Source: Pseudozobellia sp. WGM2
Lineage (GTDB): Bacteria > Bacteroidota > Bacteroidia > Flavobacteriales > Flavobacteriaceae
Assembly: GCF_017810075.1 (NCBI RefSeq)
Contig: NZ_JADNYK010000001.1
Span: 186,001-250,000, forward strand
Length of the DNA: 64,000 nt
Direction: 5' to 3'
In this document: positions 51,960 to 60,432 of the stretch, in pieces
Position numbering within the stretch: position 1 is the first letter of the stretch
Layout: every line of letters starts with the position of its first letter
Program-made: the position numbers and the translations under genes
Notes under the pieces: generated by a model
Told to the model about the DNA's origin: nothing
What the model saw: only the letters and a program-made list of their open reading frames with translations
Database searches by the model: none

Positions 51960-52829
51960 ATGGATGCCATTCTAAGATATCAGGGCCTTTATGGGGATCA
52001 ACAATTACCCATGGTGTCCGATTTTATTCATATGGAACCATTGGAAGAACGGAGTAAAATCTATTCATGGGAAATAGAAGAGCATCTTCATACCGATTTG
52101 GTTCAGCTATTTATAATTCAAGCTGGTGAAGGTATTTTGGTTTCTGAGAGAAAAAAAACGGAAATAAAGTCTCCGTGTATTATAACCATTCCCGCCAATG
52201 TACTTCATGGCTTTCAATTTAAGCCAGAAATGTTGGGTACCGTCATTACATTTTCAACTGGTTTTCTGGATTCATTATTACGGGAAAAACCGGATATTAA
52301 AAAAGAGATCAATCGGTTATGTCGTTTCTCATTTGACCATAATTCAGAAGGCTTTAAGAGTTTACTACGATTGAAAGAGCATATACAACGAGAACTTTTT
52401 GAAGAAGCTCCGGAAAAAATATTGGCCTTGAGAGCCTGTTTCGAGCTCTTTTACCTAGAGCTGTATCGAGAGAAATTCAGGACTACTTCGCAAGAGCTCA
52501 TCTCTAATAATCGGTCGCTTAAATACTTTCAGCAGTTTCAAGACTCAATTCGGCAACATGCCCAAAGTCTACTTTCTATTAAAGATTTTGCCGATGCTTT
52601 GGGCATTACCCAAACCCATCTTAACCGCGTTTGCCATACCGTAACCGGAAAATCTGCCCTTAAAGTGGTACAAGATTTTACCATGAACGAAGCCAAAAAA
52701 TACCTGCTCAACACCTCATACTCTATTGCCGAAGTAGCCTACTTCTTAAATTTTAACGACCCTGCCTATTTTAGTCGCTTGTTTAAAAAACGGGTAGGCG
52801 TAGCACCTGGGGAGTTTAGGAAGGGATGA
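51960..52829 (+). CDS. AraC-family transcriptional regulator, probable pca/pob activator
   Basis: 289 residues. N-terminal cupin-type effector domain (about 25-110; HTDLVQLFIIQAGEGILVSE and IPANVLHGFQF), linker helices, and a C-terminal pair of helix-turn-helix units (about 190-288): SLLSIKDFADALGITQTHLNRVCHTVTGKSA and YSIAEVAYFLNFNDPAYFSRLFKKRVGVAPGEFRKG. It is divergent from pcaH with 205 bases between, the usual layout for the pathway regulator; PobR/PobC and HpaA-type AraC activators of hydroxybenzoate genes have this shape. Effector (4-hydroxybenzoate, protocatechuate or oxoadipate) is unknown. Confidence 0.9.
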   Translation: MDAILRYQGLYGDQQLPMVSDFIHMEPLEERSKIYSWEIEEHLHTDLVQLFIIQAGEGILVSERKKTEIKSPCIITIPANVLHGFQFKPEMLGTVITFSTGFLDSLLREKPDIKKEINRLCRFSFDHNSEGFKSLLRLKEHIQRELFEEAPEKILALRACFELFYLELYREKFRTTSQELISNNRSLKYFQQFQDSIRQHAQSLLSIKDFADALGITQTHLNRVCHTVTGKSALKVVQDFTMNEAKKYLLNTSYSIAEVAYFLNFNDPAYFSRLFKKRVGVAPGEFRKG

Positions 52830-53157
52830 TTATTGGTTGGTGGTTGGTTTTGGATGACGGTTCTGTTTATAAAACGAAGTGTATAAAAAGACACCAACTT
52901 TTCGGATTAACACAGAGCCGAATTTTTAATTTTTATGTTTAATTTTCTTTTCTAAATATAACCAAATTAAAAATTTGTCGGACTTCGCAAATAGGCAAAA
53001 CCTTTTGGAAAGCCTTTATTAGCTAGGTTTTATACACATGTTATCTGCTGGATTTATTCCGCAAACTTGCTAGCGTTGGTAAGACATACGCTGCCTGCAA
53101 TTATGGCTTAAGCGTTGGCTTGTGCGAATTGCAAATGTGTATGGCTTTCAGCGTTGG
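52830..53157. other. Left flank of the restriction-modification cassette
   Basis: No gene. From about 53039 the sequence changes character: GTTATCTGC, then TTCCGCAAACTTGCTAGCGTTGG and two more GCGTTGG-containing segments before the end of the endonuclease gene. The part before 52990 is AT-rich with only weak dyads and no clear terminator. Confidence 0.45.
53057..53079 (+). repeat. Left copy of the flank repeat
   Basis: TTCCGCAAACTTGCTAGCGTTGG. It recurs with a few changes at 55611-55636, on the other side of the restriction-modification genes and in the same orientation. Confidence 0.7.
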
Positions 53158-54252
53158 CTATTTTGTAAACCTAATTTGCAAATTAAGGTTAAAATATAAT
53201 TCTCCGTTTTCCTCATATATTTCACCAAAGCCGTGTCGAGTAGAACTTGCTGTCTCTAGTTTCGTATTATTGAGTAAGTAATCCTCAAATTCATTTCTGT
53301 TGTAAATGTGATAACATAAAACGTCTCCATTTTCTTTTATAATTAAATATCCACCTGTAGAATCATATTTTCCTGTCCAAACTTTCGACGGCATCATTCC
53401 TAATGCAACATCTGTCAAGAATCGTTTTATTTTATACTCATAGAACTTATGTTCGTTCTCTATATCAAAGTTTAATGGATTTTTGTCTGCCGTTTTATTA
53501 ACCAAATCTGTCAAATGAGAGAACTCACTCGAATAAAAATCAAAAACGATTTGTGATAAAATCTCAGGAAGTAAACTATCGATTAAAATAAGATTATTTG
53601 AGAATATTGGTTTTTGAGCTTTATGAAAATCTAAAGAGCAATTGTTTTTTATAATAGCTTTTACTCGTCCTTTCAAATCAGCTGACTCTTTTTTTCCTCT
53701 TTTTACTATTAAAGAATTTATTTTACTGATTTCTTGATGTTCTATTGTACCATTTATTTTGTAGATAAAATTTGTCGTTTTACCAGCATTTAGTAGAGTT
53801 GAAGGACTACCAAGTTGAGATTTTATGCTAAAACCTAATGTTGGTTGTTGATTCGTTCTTTGGTCGTGAACAACAATTGTAATATCAGTTTTTGCAGAAG
53901 AACTGGCTTTAAGTGAAATACAGTTTATAGAATGCATAAACTCCTCAATTTCTGGAACAGAAAAAGTTCTTTCCTTATTTTTCTTGATTACGTTTAAGAG
54001 AAAAAGGGCTTTGTCTTTAAATTCTGAAATTGGGATTTTCAAGATTTCTTCATTACCCGAAATTAAAATAATCTCATCTTGTATAGAATACTTAAAATTA
54101 CCATTGTTTTCGCTACGAAGTATTTTTATGATTGGATAAACTAAACCTTCTAACTTTTCAATGTCTTTGTCTCCAAGAAATAATTGTTTGTCGCCTAGTA
54201 ATTTAAAAAGAGCATAAATTTCGCTCCATTCTCCTTTATTTCCTGTAATCAT
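53158..54252 (-). CDS. HpaII-family type II restriction endonuclease
   Basis: 364 residues. The segment KTDITIVVHD (about 120-130) to LGFSIKSQLGSPSTLLNAGKTTNF (about 140-163) is the signature I associate with the HpaII endonuclease family (RE_HpaII). The Asp and the Lys in FSIKS fit a PD-(D/E)xK-type nuclease centre. Length agrees with R.HpaII (about 358). The expected target is CCGG, by family. The gene overlaps the preceding methyltransferase gene by four bases (ATGA), so the pair is translationally coupled, methylase first, which protects the host during synthesis. Confidence 0.85.
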   Translation of the reverse strand: MITGNKGEWSEIYALFKLLGDKQLFLGDKDIEKLEGLVYPIIKILRSENNGNFKYSIQDEIILISGNEEILKIPISEFKDKALFLLNVIKKNKERTFSVPEIEEFMHSINCISLKASSSAKTDITIVVHDQRTNQQPTLGFSIKSQLGSPSTLLNAGKTTNFIYKINGTIEHQEISKINSLIVKRGKKESADLKGRVKAIIKNNCSLDFHKAQKPIFSNNLILIDSLLPEILSQIVFDFYSSEFSHLTDLVNKTADKNPLNFDIENEHKFYEYKIKRFLTDVALGMMPSKVWTGKYDSTGGYLIIKENGDVLCYHIYNRNEFEDYLLNNTKLETASSTRHGFGEIYEENGELYFNLNLQIRFTK

Positions 54253-55517
54253 TTGCGGTTAAGCTTTTCTAATATTTTTTCGGCAGTTGCTTGAATTGCA
54301 GGAACTGCAACTGAATTACCAAACTGCTTGTAAGCCTGTTGGTCTGAAACAACAATTTTAAACTCATCAGGAAAACCTTGAAGCCTAGCCCATTCTCTTG
54401 GTGTCATTTTTCTAATTCCTTCACGGTTGACCTCGCCTGATATATTGGTTACGGGTATGAAGTTTGTTAGTTTGTCATCTAGGATTAGATTTCTTTCGCG
54501 ACCCATTCCGCCACAAACAACAGCATTGGCGATTCCATCGTTCGGGATTATTTCGTAACCAAAACCATTACCTTTACTTTCATGTCTTGCCCGATGTTTC
54601 CGAAGGGTGTCTACGTAAGTTGTTGATAGATAGTATTTTACAGACACCTCTTCTTCTTCTAGAATGTCTTCTAAAACTATTTTTTCATTTATAGGCTCAG
54701 GATAATGGAATTCCGAAATCCCTAAATCTTTTCTAAAACCAACAATGAAAATTCGCTCTCTGTTTTGGGGCACGCCAAATTCTTTCGCATTTATTACTTG
54801 GGGTTCAGGAACATAATAGTTCAAATCTTCTCTAAGTACATTTAAAATCGTAGCTAAAGTTTTACCTCTATCGTGACTTCGAAGACCTTTTACATTTTCT
54901 AAAAATATTGCCTTTGGTTGTTTTTTCTTGATGATTTCTGCGACATCAAAAAATAGTGTTCCGCGAGTATCTTCAAAACCACCTCTTCTACCAGCTATTG
55001 AAAAAGCTTGACACGGAAAGCCAGCGCACAGAACGTCAAATCCATCTGGAATGTAACTTTTTGTTTCAGGTTTTGTTATGTCGCCAAAAGGTACTTCTCC
55101 AAAATTTGCTTGGTAAGTTCGTTTGGAATATTTGTCCCATTCGCTTGTAAAAACACACTTTCCTCCAAGGTTTTGTAAAGCCATTCTAAATCCCCCGATT
55201 CCCGCAAAGAGGTCAATAAATTTGAATTTTTGTTTTTTAGGTTCGGGAAATGGAACTGAATTTTTAAAATCGTAAAGTAAATATTGTAATGCCTCTTCCG
55301 CTGCTTTATGTGATATTTTATCTTCTGGATATTTTTTTTCTAAAATGTCCTTAACATGTTCAATGGCACCCTTTTTATAGAACTGAGAAACACCATTTTT
55401 GTGATTATGCAAATAATGGGTAAAGGAAGCTTTCTGCTCGTTTTCTGGCTCTACTAATCTAATTTTGAATGAAGTGCCGTCAAAGTCTTCAATTGTTATC
55501 CGTTCTTTTAATTCCAT
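54249..55517 (-). CDS. DNA (cytosine-5) methyltransferase, partner of the HpaII-type endonuclease
   Basis: About 422 residues from the ATG at 55517 (a TTG five codons earlier is possible). Motif I FIDLFAGIGGFR (about 100), motif IV with catalytic Cys AGFPCQAFSIAGRRGGF (about 165), motif VI ENVKGL (about 200), motif VIII QNRERIFIVGF, and motifs IX-X RLQGFPDEF and QFGNSVAVPAI at the end. An extra N-terminal 95 residues precede motif I, as in M.HpaII-like enzymes. It would methylate the endonuclease site, CCGG by family. Confidence 0.92.
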   Translation of the reverse strand: MELKERITIEDFDGTSFKIRLVEPENEQKASFTHYLHNHKNGVSQFYKKGAIEHVKDILEKKYPEDKISHKAAEEALQYLLYDFKNSVPFPEPKKQKFKFIDLFAGIGGFRMALQNLGGKCVFTSEWDKYSKRTYQANFGEVPFGDITKPETKSYIPDGFDVLCAGFPCQAFSIAGRRGGFEDTRGTLFFDVAEIIKKKQPKAIFLENVKGLRSHDRGKTLATILNVLREDLNYYVPEPQVINAKEFGVPQNRERIFIVGFRKDLGISEFHYPEPINEKIVLEDILEEEEVSVKYYLSTTYVDTLRKHRARHESKGNGFGYEIIPNDGIANAVVCGGMGRERNLILDDKLTNFIPVTNISGEVNREGIRKMTPREWARLQGFPDEFKIVVSDQQAYKQFGNSVAVPAIQATAEKILEKLNRK

Positions 55518-55610
55518 TAGTGTTGCATTCAAGTTTGTACTCGCAAGATAGCAAGGAAAGACTAAATTCGTTCAGACCACTTTTGGAATTTACGAGACAT
55601 TTTTCAACAA

Positions 55611-55636
55611 TTCCCGCAAACAAGCTAGAGCGTTGG
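55611..55636 (+). repeat. Right copy of the flank repeat
   Basis: TTCCCGCAAACAAGCTAGAG then CGTTGG. It differs from the 53057 copy by one extra C, two substitutions and a two-base insertion, in the same orientation. Confidence 0.7.
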
Positions 55637-55741
55637 AAAATTTTAGCTCTTTTGATTTTTTTGTTGTGGCTGAAGTATTGGCAAAAAATCAAATGTGCTA
55701 GAATATGCGGCTGGCTTTTTTTTCAGCTTGCTGATAACGGT

Positions 55742-55769
55742 TGAATATAGTTACAAGTTACTATATTCA
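55742..55769. repeat. 10-bp inverted repeat beside the cassette end
   Basis: TGAATATAGT (55742-55751) and ACTATATTCA (55760-55769) are perfect complements around an 8-base spacer, directly after the GCTGATAACGG end. It could be an integration site or a weak hairpin. Confidence 0.7.
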
Positions 55770-55960
55770 GGAATATGATTAATCACACCTTCACATCCTT
55801 ACAAGCCATTCTAATCTCTAAAGCAGTAGAGGGAAGTATGCTTTATTATTTATTGGAAATATAAAAATTTTGATTGTAGTAGATTACGGGAAACCGTAAA
55901 GATTGGTTGTAGATTGTTAGTTGTTGATTGTTGAATTTTATGAGTGGAGTAAAGGGTTAC

Positions 55961-56410
55961 TTATATTTTGTTTTCAAAAAATGCTATATCAGCTTGTGTT
56001 AGCTCATCTTTTGCTAAAGAGATTACAAATTGCTGTCGTTGGTTTATTACCAACACAAACCTATCTTTCGTAGCACTTATGTTCTTGATCCAATTCCAAT
56101 CCTTGGTTTCTACCAAGTCTTTATTCCTATGCTTTATTGTTATCTTTTCTTCAGAAAATGTTACCTCTGCATCAAATTCCATTTGATTACCCTGAACTTT
56201 AGCGGCCATGATCATTATTGGAAATACGATCAGCAGTAAACCAAAAAAATAGATCAAAAAAGAGGTGAATACATTATACTGTTTTACAGGCACCACAACA
56301 GCAATCATTAGGGTGGCCAAAAGGTAGCGCCACACACTTTTCTTAAAGAAGAAATACATTTTTCCGCTCATGATATGCTTAAAATTGGATACTACGCTCT
56401 TCGTTACCAT
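55961..56410 (-). CDS. Small membrane protein with YcxB-like domain
   Basis: 149 residues. Two adjacent membrane helices (about 29-45 and 48-72) follow a short cytoplasmic start; the soluble C-terminal 75 residues are beta-rich (FDAEVTFSEEKITIKHRNKDLVETKDWNWIKNI, then DRFVLVINQRQQFVISL), the pattern of YcxB-like (PF14317-type) proteins. Function is unknown. It lies between the restriction-modification cassette and the van genes and is not evidently part of either. Confidence 0.75.
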   Translation of the reverse strand: MVTKSVVSNFKHIMSGKMYFFFKKSVWRYLLATLMIAVVVPVKQYNVFTSFLIYFFGLLLIVFPIMIMAAKVQGNQMEFDAEVTFSEEKITIKHRNKDLVETKDWNWIKNISATKDRFVLVINQRQQFVISLAKDELTQADIAFFENKI

Positions 56411-56550
56411 GTTGTACCTGTTCTTTTTTGATTTCTCAACATACTCCCCATAGTGTAGTAACCCTATGTGGGCACTTTTGGTTACCTACCGCTACTAAAA
56501 AGTAACGATACGATTTGCATATTGTTATTTTATATGAAATTTGATGGCAC

Positions 56551-56622
56551 TTCGAATGCGCTCAGCGTGACATTTCTGCGAAGCTTAATTCTAGTCATCC
56601 GAACGGAGTGTATAGTAGAACC
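56551..56622. repeat. Flavobacterial REP-like interspersed repeat, degenerate
   Basis: The words GCGCTCAGCGTGACATTTCTGC and GTCATCCGAACGGAGTG are familiar from short intergenic repeats in many Flavobacteriaceae genomes (usually as TTCGACTGCGCTCAGCGTGACA and GTCATTCCGAACGGAGTGAG). Here two such halves stand side by side. Recognition is from memory, not from a search. Confidence 0.5.
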
Positions 56623-56850
56623 TTAAATACGATTAGGGCCATTATCAACAATCTCCTCTAAAACTGGGCTCAATTCTTCCGTGGTTAATACCATTTCAAT
56701 ACCAAACGGACGCTTAGACACATCACTTTTTCAACCCCTTTTTTGAATTTGACAGTACTCAAGGGTATAGCTGTAAATGCAAGGGTTATATCTGCTGAAA
56801 CCCCTTCTATAGAATCATCTTCTGAGGGGCAAATGTATCCATTCCAGTAC
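56623..56850 (-). pseudogene. Decayed coding frames, weakly VOC/glyoxalase-like
   Basis: On the minus strand one frame gives KRPFGIEMVLTTEELSPVLE before a stop at 56623, and a different frame upstream gives NGYICPSEDDSIEGVSADIT then LAFTA. Joined by frameshift they resemble the end of a VOC-superfamily (glyoxalase-type) protein. The resemblance is weak and the fragment has no usable start. Confidence 0.3.
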
Positions 56851-56852
56851 CT

Positions 56853-58151
56853 TTAGGTAATAGCCTTAGAAGAGATATAAAAGGTTACCAAGCCCGCCAA
56901 AAGCGCAGGAACGGCAAAAATCATAAAATTGACGGACATCGAAAGCCCCATACCTACGAGTACACCGCCAAGTGCAGGGCCCAATACACCACCCAATCTA
57001 CCTGCACCAATGGCCCAACCCACACCTGTAGTTCTAAATTCTGTGGGATACATACGGGCAGCCACGGCATACAGCCCCACAAAACCACCTTGTAGGGTAA
57101 AACCTAGTAGTCCAAAAACGAGTAGTATAAAATCTGAACCCACAAATACACTGAATATTGCCATGAATATTGCTGTTATTCCGAAGAAAATTGCGATTGT
57201 TTTCTTGAGGCCTATTTTAGATGAAATATATCCTTGAATTAAAACTCCAAAAAATGCACCGATATTAAATACCGTACCTGCATAAATAGCAAGCTCCATA
57301 GATAAACCTGCATTAGATGCCAGTTTTGGAATCCAACTAATGAGAAAATACAAACATCCGAAGGCAAAAAATAAGGCTACCCATAACTGAATGGTAGACC
57401 GTTTATATTTTTTAGTAAGCAATTGATTTACAGGAATACCCAACGATTTAGCCGGCTTTTCAGGCAAGGTTGAAATTTCAGGTAATTTTAGTTTGGTTAA
57501 AATCTTGTTGACCTTACCAAGTGCACGTTTTGGTTGCTTCTTTACATAATATTCAATGGATTCAGAAAGGAATATAAAAATTAACGGAATGGTTATGAAC
57601 GAAGCCACCCCTGCTAGTTTAAACATCATTTGCCACCCACTTGATGGAACTACAGAAGCTGCAACATACCCTGCCAATACCGCCCCTACAGGATAGCCTG
57701 CAATAACAAAACTAACCCAAAAGTCTTTTGATCTGTTAGGGGTATATTCCGCCGTTAAAGATGCGGTACTGGCGAGCATGCTACCAATGCCCAAACCACT
57801 AATAAAACGTAGAAAAATTAATTGCGGTACTGTTTCTGTGTAGCCAGTTAGAAATATACTTGAACCCATTAAAAAGGCACTTATCAGAATCATTTTTTTT
57901 CGGCCAATCTTATCCGCGTAAGGCGCCAGAAACAATGCCCCCAATGCCATACCTGCAAGACCCGCACTAAATACCATACCTAAGGCTTCTGGACCAATAG
58001 CCCAAGATGTAGCGATTGCAGGGGCGCAATAGGAGATGACCAGCACATCCATACCATCTAAAATGTTCATTAAAAAACAAACGAATATGGTTGCGTATTG
58101 CAAGTTAGAGATGCCGCGCTCATCTAACTGCAGCGCAATTGGTTTTGACAT
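56853..58151 (-). CDS. MFS transporter, aromatic acid:H+ symporter type (PcaK-like)
   Basis: 432 residues with twelve predicted membrane helices. The first helix carries NILDGMDVLVISYCAPAI, the Asp-bearing motif of the aromatic acid:H+ symporter branch (DGYD in PcaK), and the loop between helices 2 and 3 has the MFS signature APYADKIGRKKMI. It probably brings vanillate, 4-hydroxybenzoate or protocatechuate across the inner membrane. It lies 24 bases after vanB on the same strand, so it is co-transcribed with vanAB. Confidence 0.88.
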   Translation of the reverse strand: MSKPIALQLDERGISNLQYATIFVCFLMNILDGMDVLVISYCAPAIATSWAIGPEALGMVFSAGLAGMALGALFLAPYADKIGRKKMILISAFLMGSSIFLTGYTETVPQLIFLRFISGLGIGSMLASTASLTAEYTPNRSKDFWVSFVIAGYPVGAVLAGYVAASVVPSSGWQMMFKLAGVASFITIPLIFIFLSESIEYYVKKQPKRALGKVNKILTKLKLPEISTLPEKPAKSLGIPVNQLLTKKYKRSTIQLWVALFFAFGCLYFLISWIPKLASNAGLSMELAIYAGTVFNIGAFFGVLIQGYISSKIGLKKTIAIFFGITAIFMAIFSVFVGSDFILLVFGLLGFTLQGGFVGLYAVAARMYPTEFRTTGVGWAIGAGRLGGVLGPALGGVLVGMGLSMSVNFMIFAVPALLAGLVTFYISSKAIT

Positions 58152-58175
58152 TTTATTTGGTATTAGATGTTGTAA

Positions 58176-59153
58176 CTACCCCCTATAAGCTGTGTCTATG
58201 GTAATATTACCATTGGCAACCCTGCTTACACAGGCACACATTTTTTTATTTTCACCTTTTTCTGCTTCACTAAAAAAGAAATCGCGGTGATCAATATCCC
58301 CAGAATATTCGATTATATCTAATTGACAAAGTCCGCACTCGCCTTTTTTACAATCATACATGACATCAATTTTTGCATCAAGCAAAGCTGACAACAAGGT
58401 TTGATTTTCATTTACCTGTACTTCTTTATTGAACCTCGGTAATTTGACGGTGTATGCCTGGGGAGCGAACAAACCCGAAGCCCCAAAAGTCTCGAACCGT
58501 AAATTCTGATTGTGAAACGGACCGTTTTCCCAGGTCTTACGAACTGCATTCATTAAACCAATGGGGCCACATAGATATACTTGCGTTTCAATATCGCAAA
58601 GATGTAGAATCTTTGACGTATCAAAAAAACCATCAATATCACTATAATGTACTGTTAAGCGTTGCCCCAATAACTTTTGTAACACTTCTATATAAGGCAT
58701 TTCTTGAGCAGACCTGCCCAAATACAACATGCGTACATTCTTGTCAGTTTTTGCCATCAACTCTTCGGCCATCCCTAGAATGGGTGTAATTCCAATGCCT
58801 CCTGCAATAAGTAAATAATTTGGAGTATTAAAACTAAGTTCAAAATGATTGGTGGGCTGTGAAATGCGCAACTTGCTACCTTCTTTTAATCCCCACATAT
58901 ATTTGGATCCGCCACGGCTTGCGGGCAAACGCTTTACCGCTATGGTATAAGGTTTATTAGGATCGTACTGCCCCACCAAAGAGTAGCTTCTGATTTCCGG
59001 CAAATCATTGATCAAAACAGCAATATCTAAATGCGACCCCACGGTAAAGGCCGCTGTATCACCTGCAGGGATAATTTGAATCTGCATGACATTATCAGCA
59101 ACTTTTTCCATTTTGCCCACCACAGCATCTTCCCAAGTATTCCTATACCTCAT
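58176..59153 (-). CDS. vanB: Vanillate O-demethylase reductase subunit
   Basis: 325 residues. FAD-binding barrel (RSYSLVGQY, about 55-63), NAD-binding domain (LLIAGGIGITPILGMAEEL, about 112-130; LCGPIGLMNAVR, about 205) and a C-terminal plant-type [2Fe-2S] ferredoxin with C-x4-C-x2-C (DCKKGECGLCQLDI, about 270-283) and a last Cys in KKMCACVSR. It passes electrons from NADH to the Rieske oxygenase VanA. Its ATG overlaps the vanA stop (TAATG), showing tight coupling. Confidence 0.92.
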   Translation of the reverse strand: MRYRNTWEDAVVGKMEKVADNVMQIQIIPAGDTAAFTVGSHLDIAVLINDLPEIRSYSLVGQYDPNKPYTIAVKRLPASRGGSKYMWGLKEGSKLRISQPTNHFELSFNTPNYLLIAGGIGITPILGMAEELMAKTDKNVRMLYLGRSAQEMPYIEVLQKLLGQRLTVHYSDIDGFFDTSKILHLCDIETQVYLCGPIGLMNAVRKTWENGPFHNQNLRFETFGASGLFAPQAYTVKLPRFNKEVQVNENQTLLSALLDAKIDVMYDCKKGECGLCQLDIIEYSGDIDHRDFFFSEAEKGENKKMCACVSRVANGNITIDTAYRG

Positions 59154-60214
59154 TAGTTGTTCTTTTCTTTTGCTACCATATTATCAGTAATTCTTCTTGC
59201 CCACATAGCACCGGCATCTATGTTCAAATTATAAAATTCACGATCCGGGTTTTCGTTGATTGCCTCTTGTTGGGCCTCTAAAATATCCTCATCCTGAGAA
59301 AAAATATGGGCGACCCCATTTTTAAGTTCTGTAGTATTACTTTGATCCTTTAAGTTATAATTTCTGCTGAACGCCCAGAAATAAAGACAAGTTTGGTTCG
59401 TAGATGGTGTTATGGTATTTAATACATAGCCATTGACCCCTTTAGACCTATCACCTTCTTGAGCACCTGTATTGGCTATGGCTACGCCAACATCTATATT
59501 TACGGTACACGGGGCTTCAAATTTTATGATCTGCCAGCGATCTACGGTACCATCATGGTCAAATACTTTGTTCAATTGCCCTTTCCAAAATGGTGGTGGC
59601 TGTATATCTTTCATCCAACGCGTAACGGTCGCCGTTTTCTCATCGTAGTGTACATCAAAAGGTGCTTCTGCCACATTACGATCACCAATAGTTTCTGAAT
59701 GTACAAAGGTTTCGTGGGTAAGGTCCATCAGATTATCTACCACCAACCTGTAATTACAGTGTACTTTGATCATTTGTCCGTCACCTGCCCAGTCTGGATC
59801 ATCGTTCCAATGCATATCCGGAATTTTTGATTCATCGGCCAATGCCGGGTTGCCCATCCACACCCAAATAAAACGATATTTCTGAATTACAGGATAGGAG
59901 CGTACACAGGCAGATGGGTTTATGGTTTCTTGCGAAGGCATATACGAACAACGTCCATCACTGTTATACTCCAAACCGTGATAGCCACAAACAACCGTAT
60001 CATCCCTTAAACTACCTTTTGATAAGGGCAAAAGCCTATGCCAGCAAGCATCCTCTAAAGCTATTGGCGTTCCATCTTTTTTTCGATATAACACCAATGG
60101 CTTGTTACAAATAGTACGTGGTAGTAATTTATGCTTTAATTCTACATCCCAAGCAACCGCATACCAAGCGTTCATGGGGAAAGATTCGTTCATTGTAAAA
60201 GTATGTGTAGACAT
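59153..60214 (-). CDS. vanA: Vanillate O-demethylase oxygenase subunit (Rieske)
   Basis: 353 residues. N-terminal Rieske [2Fe-2S] site CWHRLLPLSKGSLRDDTVVC then GYHG (about residues 57-80; Cys-x-His and Cys-x2-His). The catalytic domain has the mononuclear iron motif VDNLMDLTHETFVHSETIG (about 160-178), with the bridging Asp and two His. It removes the methyl group of vanillate to give protocatechuate and formaldehyde, feeding the pca genes. An alternative start is the Met of MNESF seven codons in. It is the first gene of vanA-vanB-transporter. Confidence 0.92.
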   Translation of the reverse strand: MSTHTFTMNESFPMNAWYAVAWDVELKHKLLPRTICNKPLVLYRKKDGTPIALEDACWHRLLPLSKGSLRDDTVVCGYHGLEYNSDGRCSYMPSQETINPSACVRSYPVIQKYRFIWVWMGNPALADESKIPDMHWNDDPDWAGDGQMIKVHCNYRLVVDNLMDLTHETFVHSETIGDRNVAEAPFDVHYDEKTATVTRWMKDIQPPPFWKGQLNKVFDHDGTVDRWQIIKFEAPCTVNIDVGVAIANTGAQEGDRSKGVNGYVLNTITPSTNQTCLYFWAFSRNYNLKDQSNTTELKNGVAHIFSQDEDILEAQQEAINENPDREFYNLNIDAGAMWARRITDNMVAKEKNN

Positions 60215-60432
60215 GATGTTATTTTATAGGATTATCAGCTAAACCTTATGATTTAGAATACAATTTGACACATTTTTAATAAATTTCACAATAAAGGATT
60301 GATATTGAATATATTTAGCTTGTAAATGATTCAATTTTTAATTTTCTTTTTATCAATTTTACAATAATAGCCTACCTACAATGTCATATAGGGCTAAAAT
60401 TGAATTAAATTTTGAATTTTTACTAATACACT

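Larger units (their letters stand above)
53039..55740. mobile_element. Candidate inserted cassette carrying an HpaII-type restriction-modification pair
   Basis: Two minus-strand genes that have no relation to the surrounding aromatic-degradation genes are bracketed by related sequences. GTTATCTGC at the left end (53040-53048) and its near complement GCTGATAAC at the right end (about 55730-55738) form short inverted ends, and a 23-26 base sequence is repeated on both flanks. No transposase or integrase is present. The boundaries are my estimate. Confidence 0.4.
55518..55960. other. Right flank of the restriction-modification cassette
   Basis: No gene. Holds the second copy of the flank repeat (55611-55636), the GCTGATAAC end (to about 55738), and a 10-bp inverted repeat just outside it (55742-55769). 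The rest is AT-rich and featureless. Confidence 0.45.
56411..56852. other. Intergenic region with an interspersed repeat and decayed frames
   Basis: No intact gene. Contains a REP-like flavobacterial interspersed repeat (56551-56622) and, next to it, minus-strand frames that look like a broken gene (56623-56850). Confidence 0.45.

Noticed and set aside
52960-52985. CAAATTAAAAATTTG as a terminator after the AraC gene
   Set aside because: Only six AT-rich base pairs, no T tract of note; typical of random AT-rich sequence.
56545-56559. TGGCAC-N5-ATGC, a close match to a sigma-54 promoter on the plus strand
   Set aside because: No plus-strand gene follows for more than 3 kb, and the match lies at the edge of the interspersed repeat.
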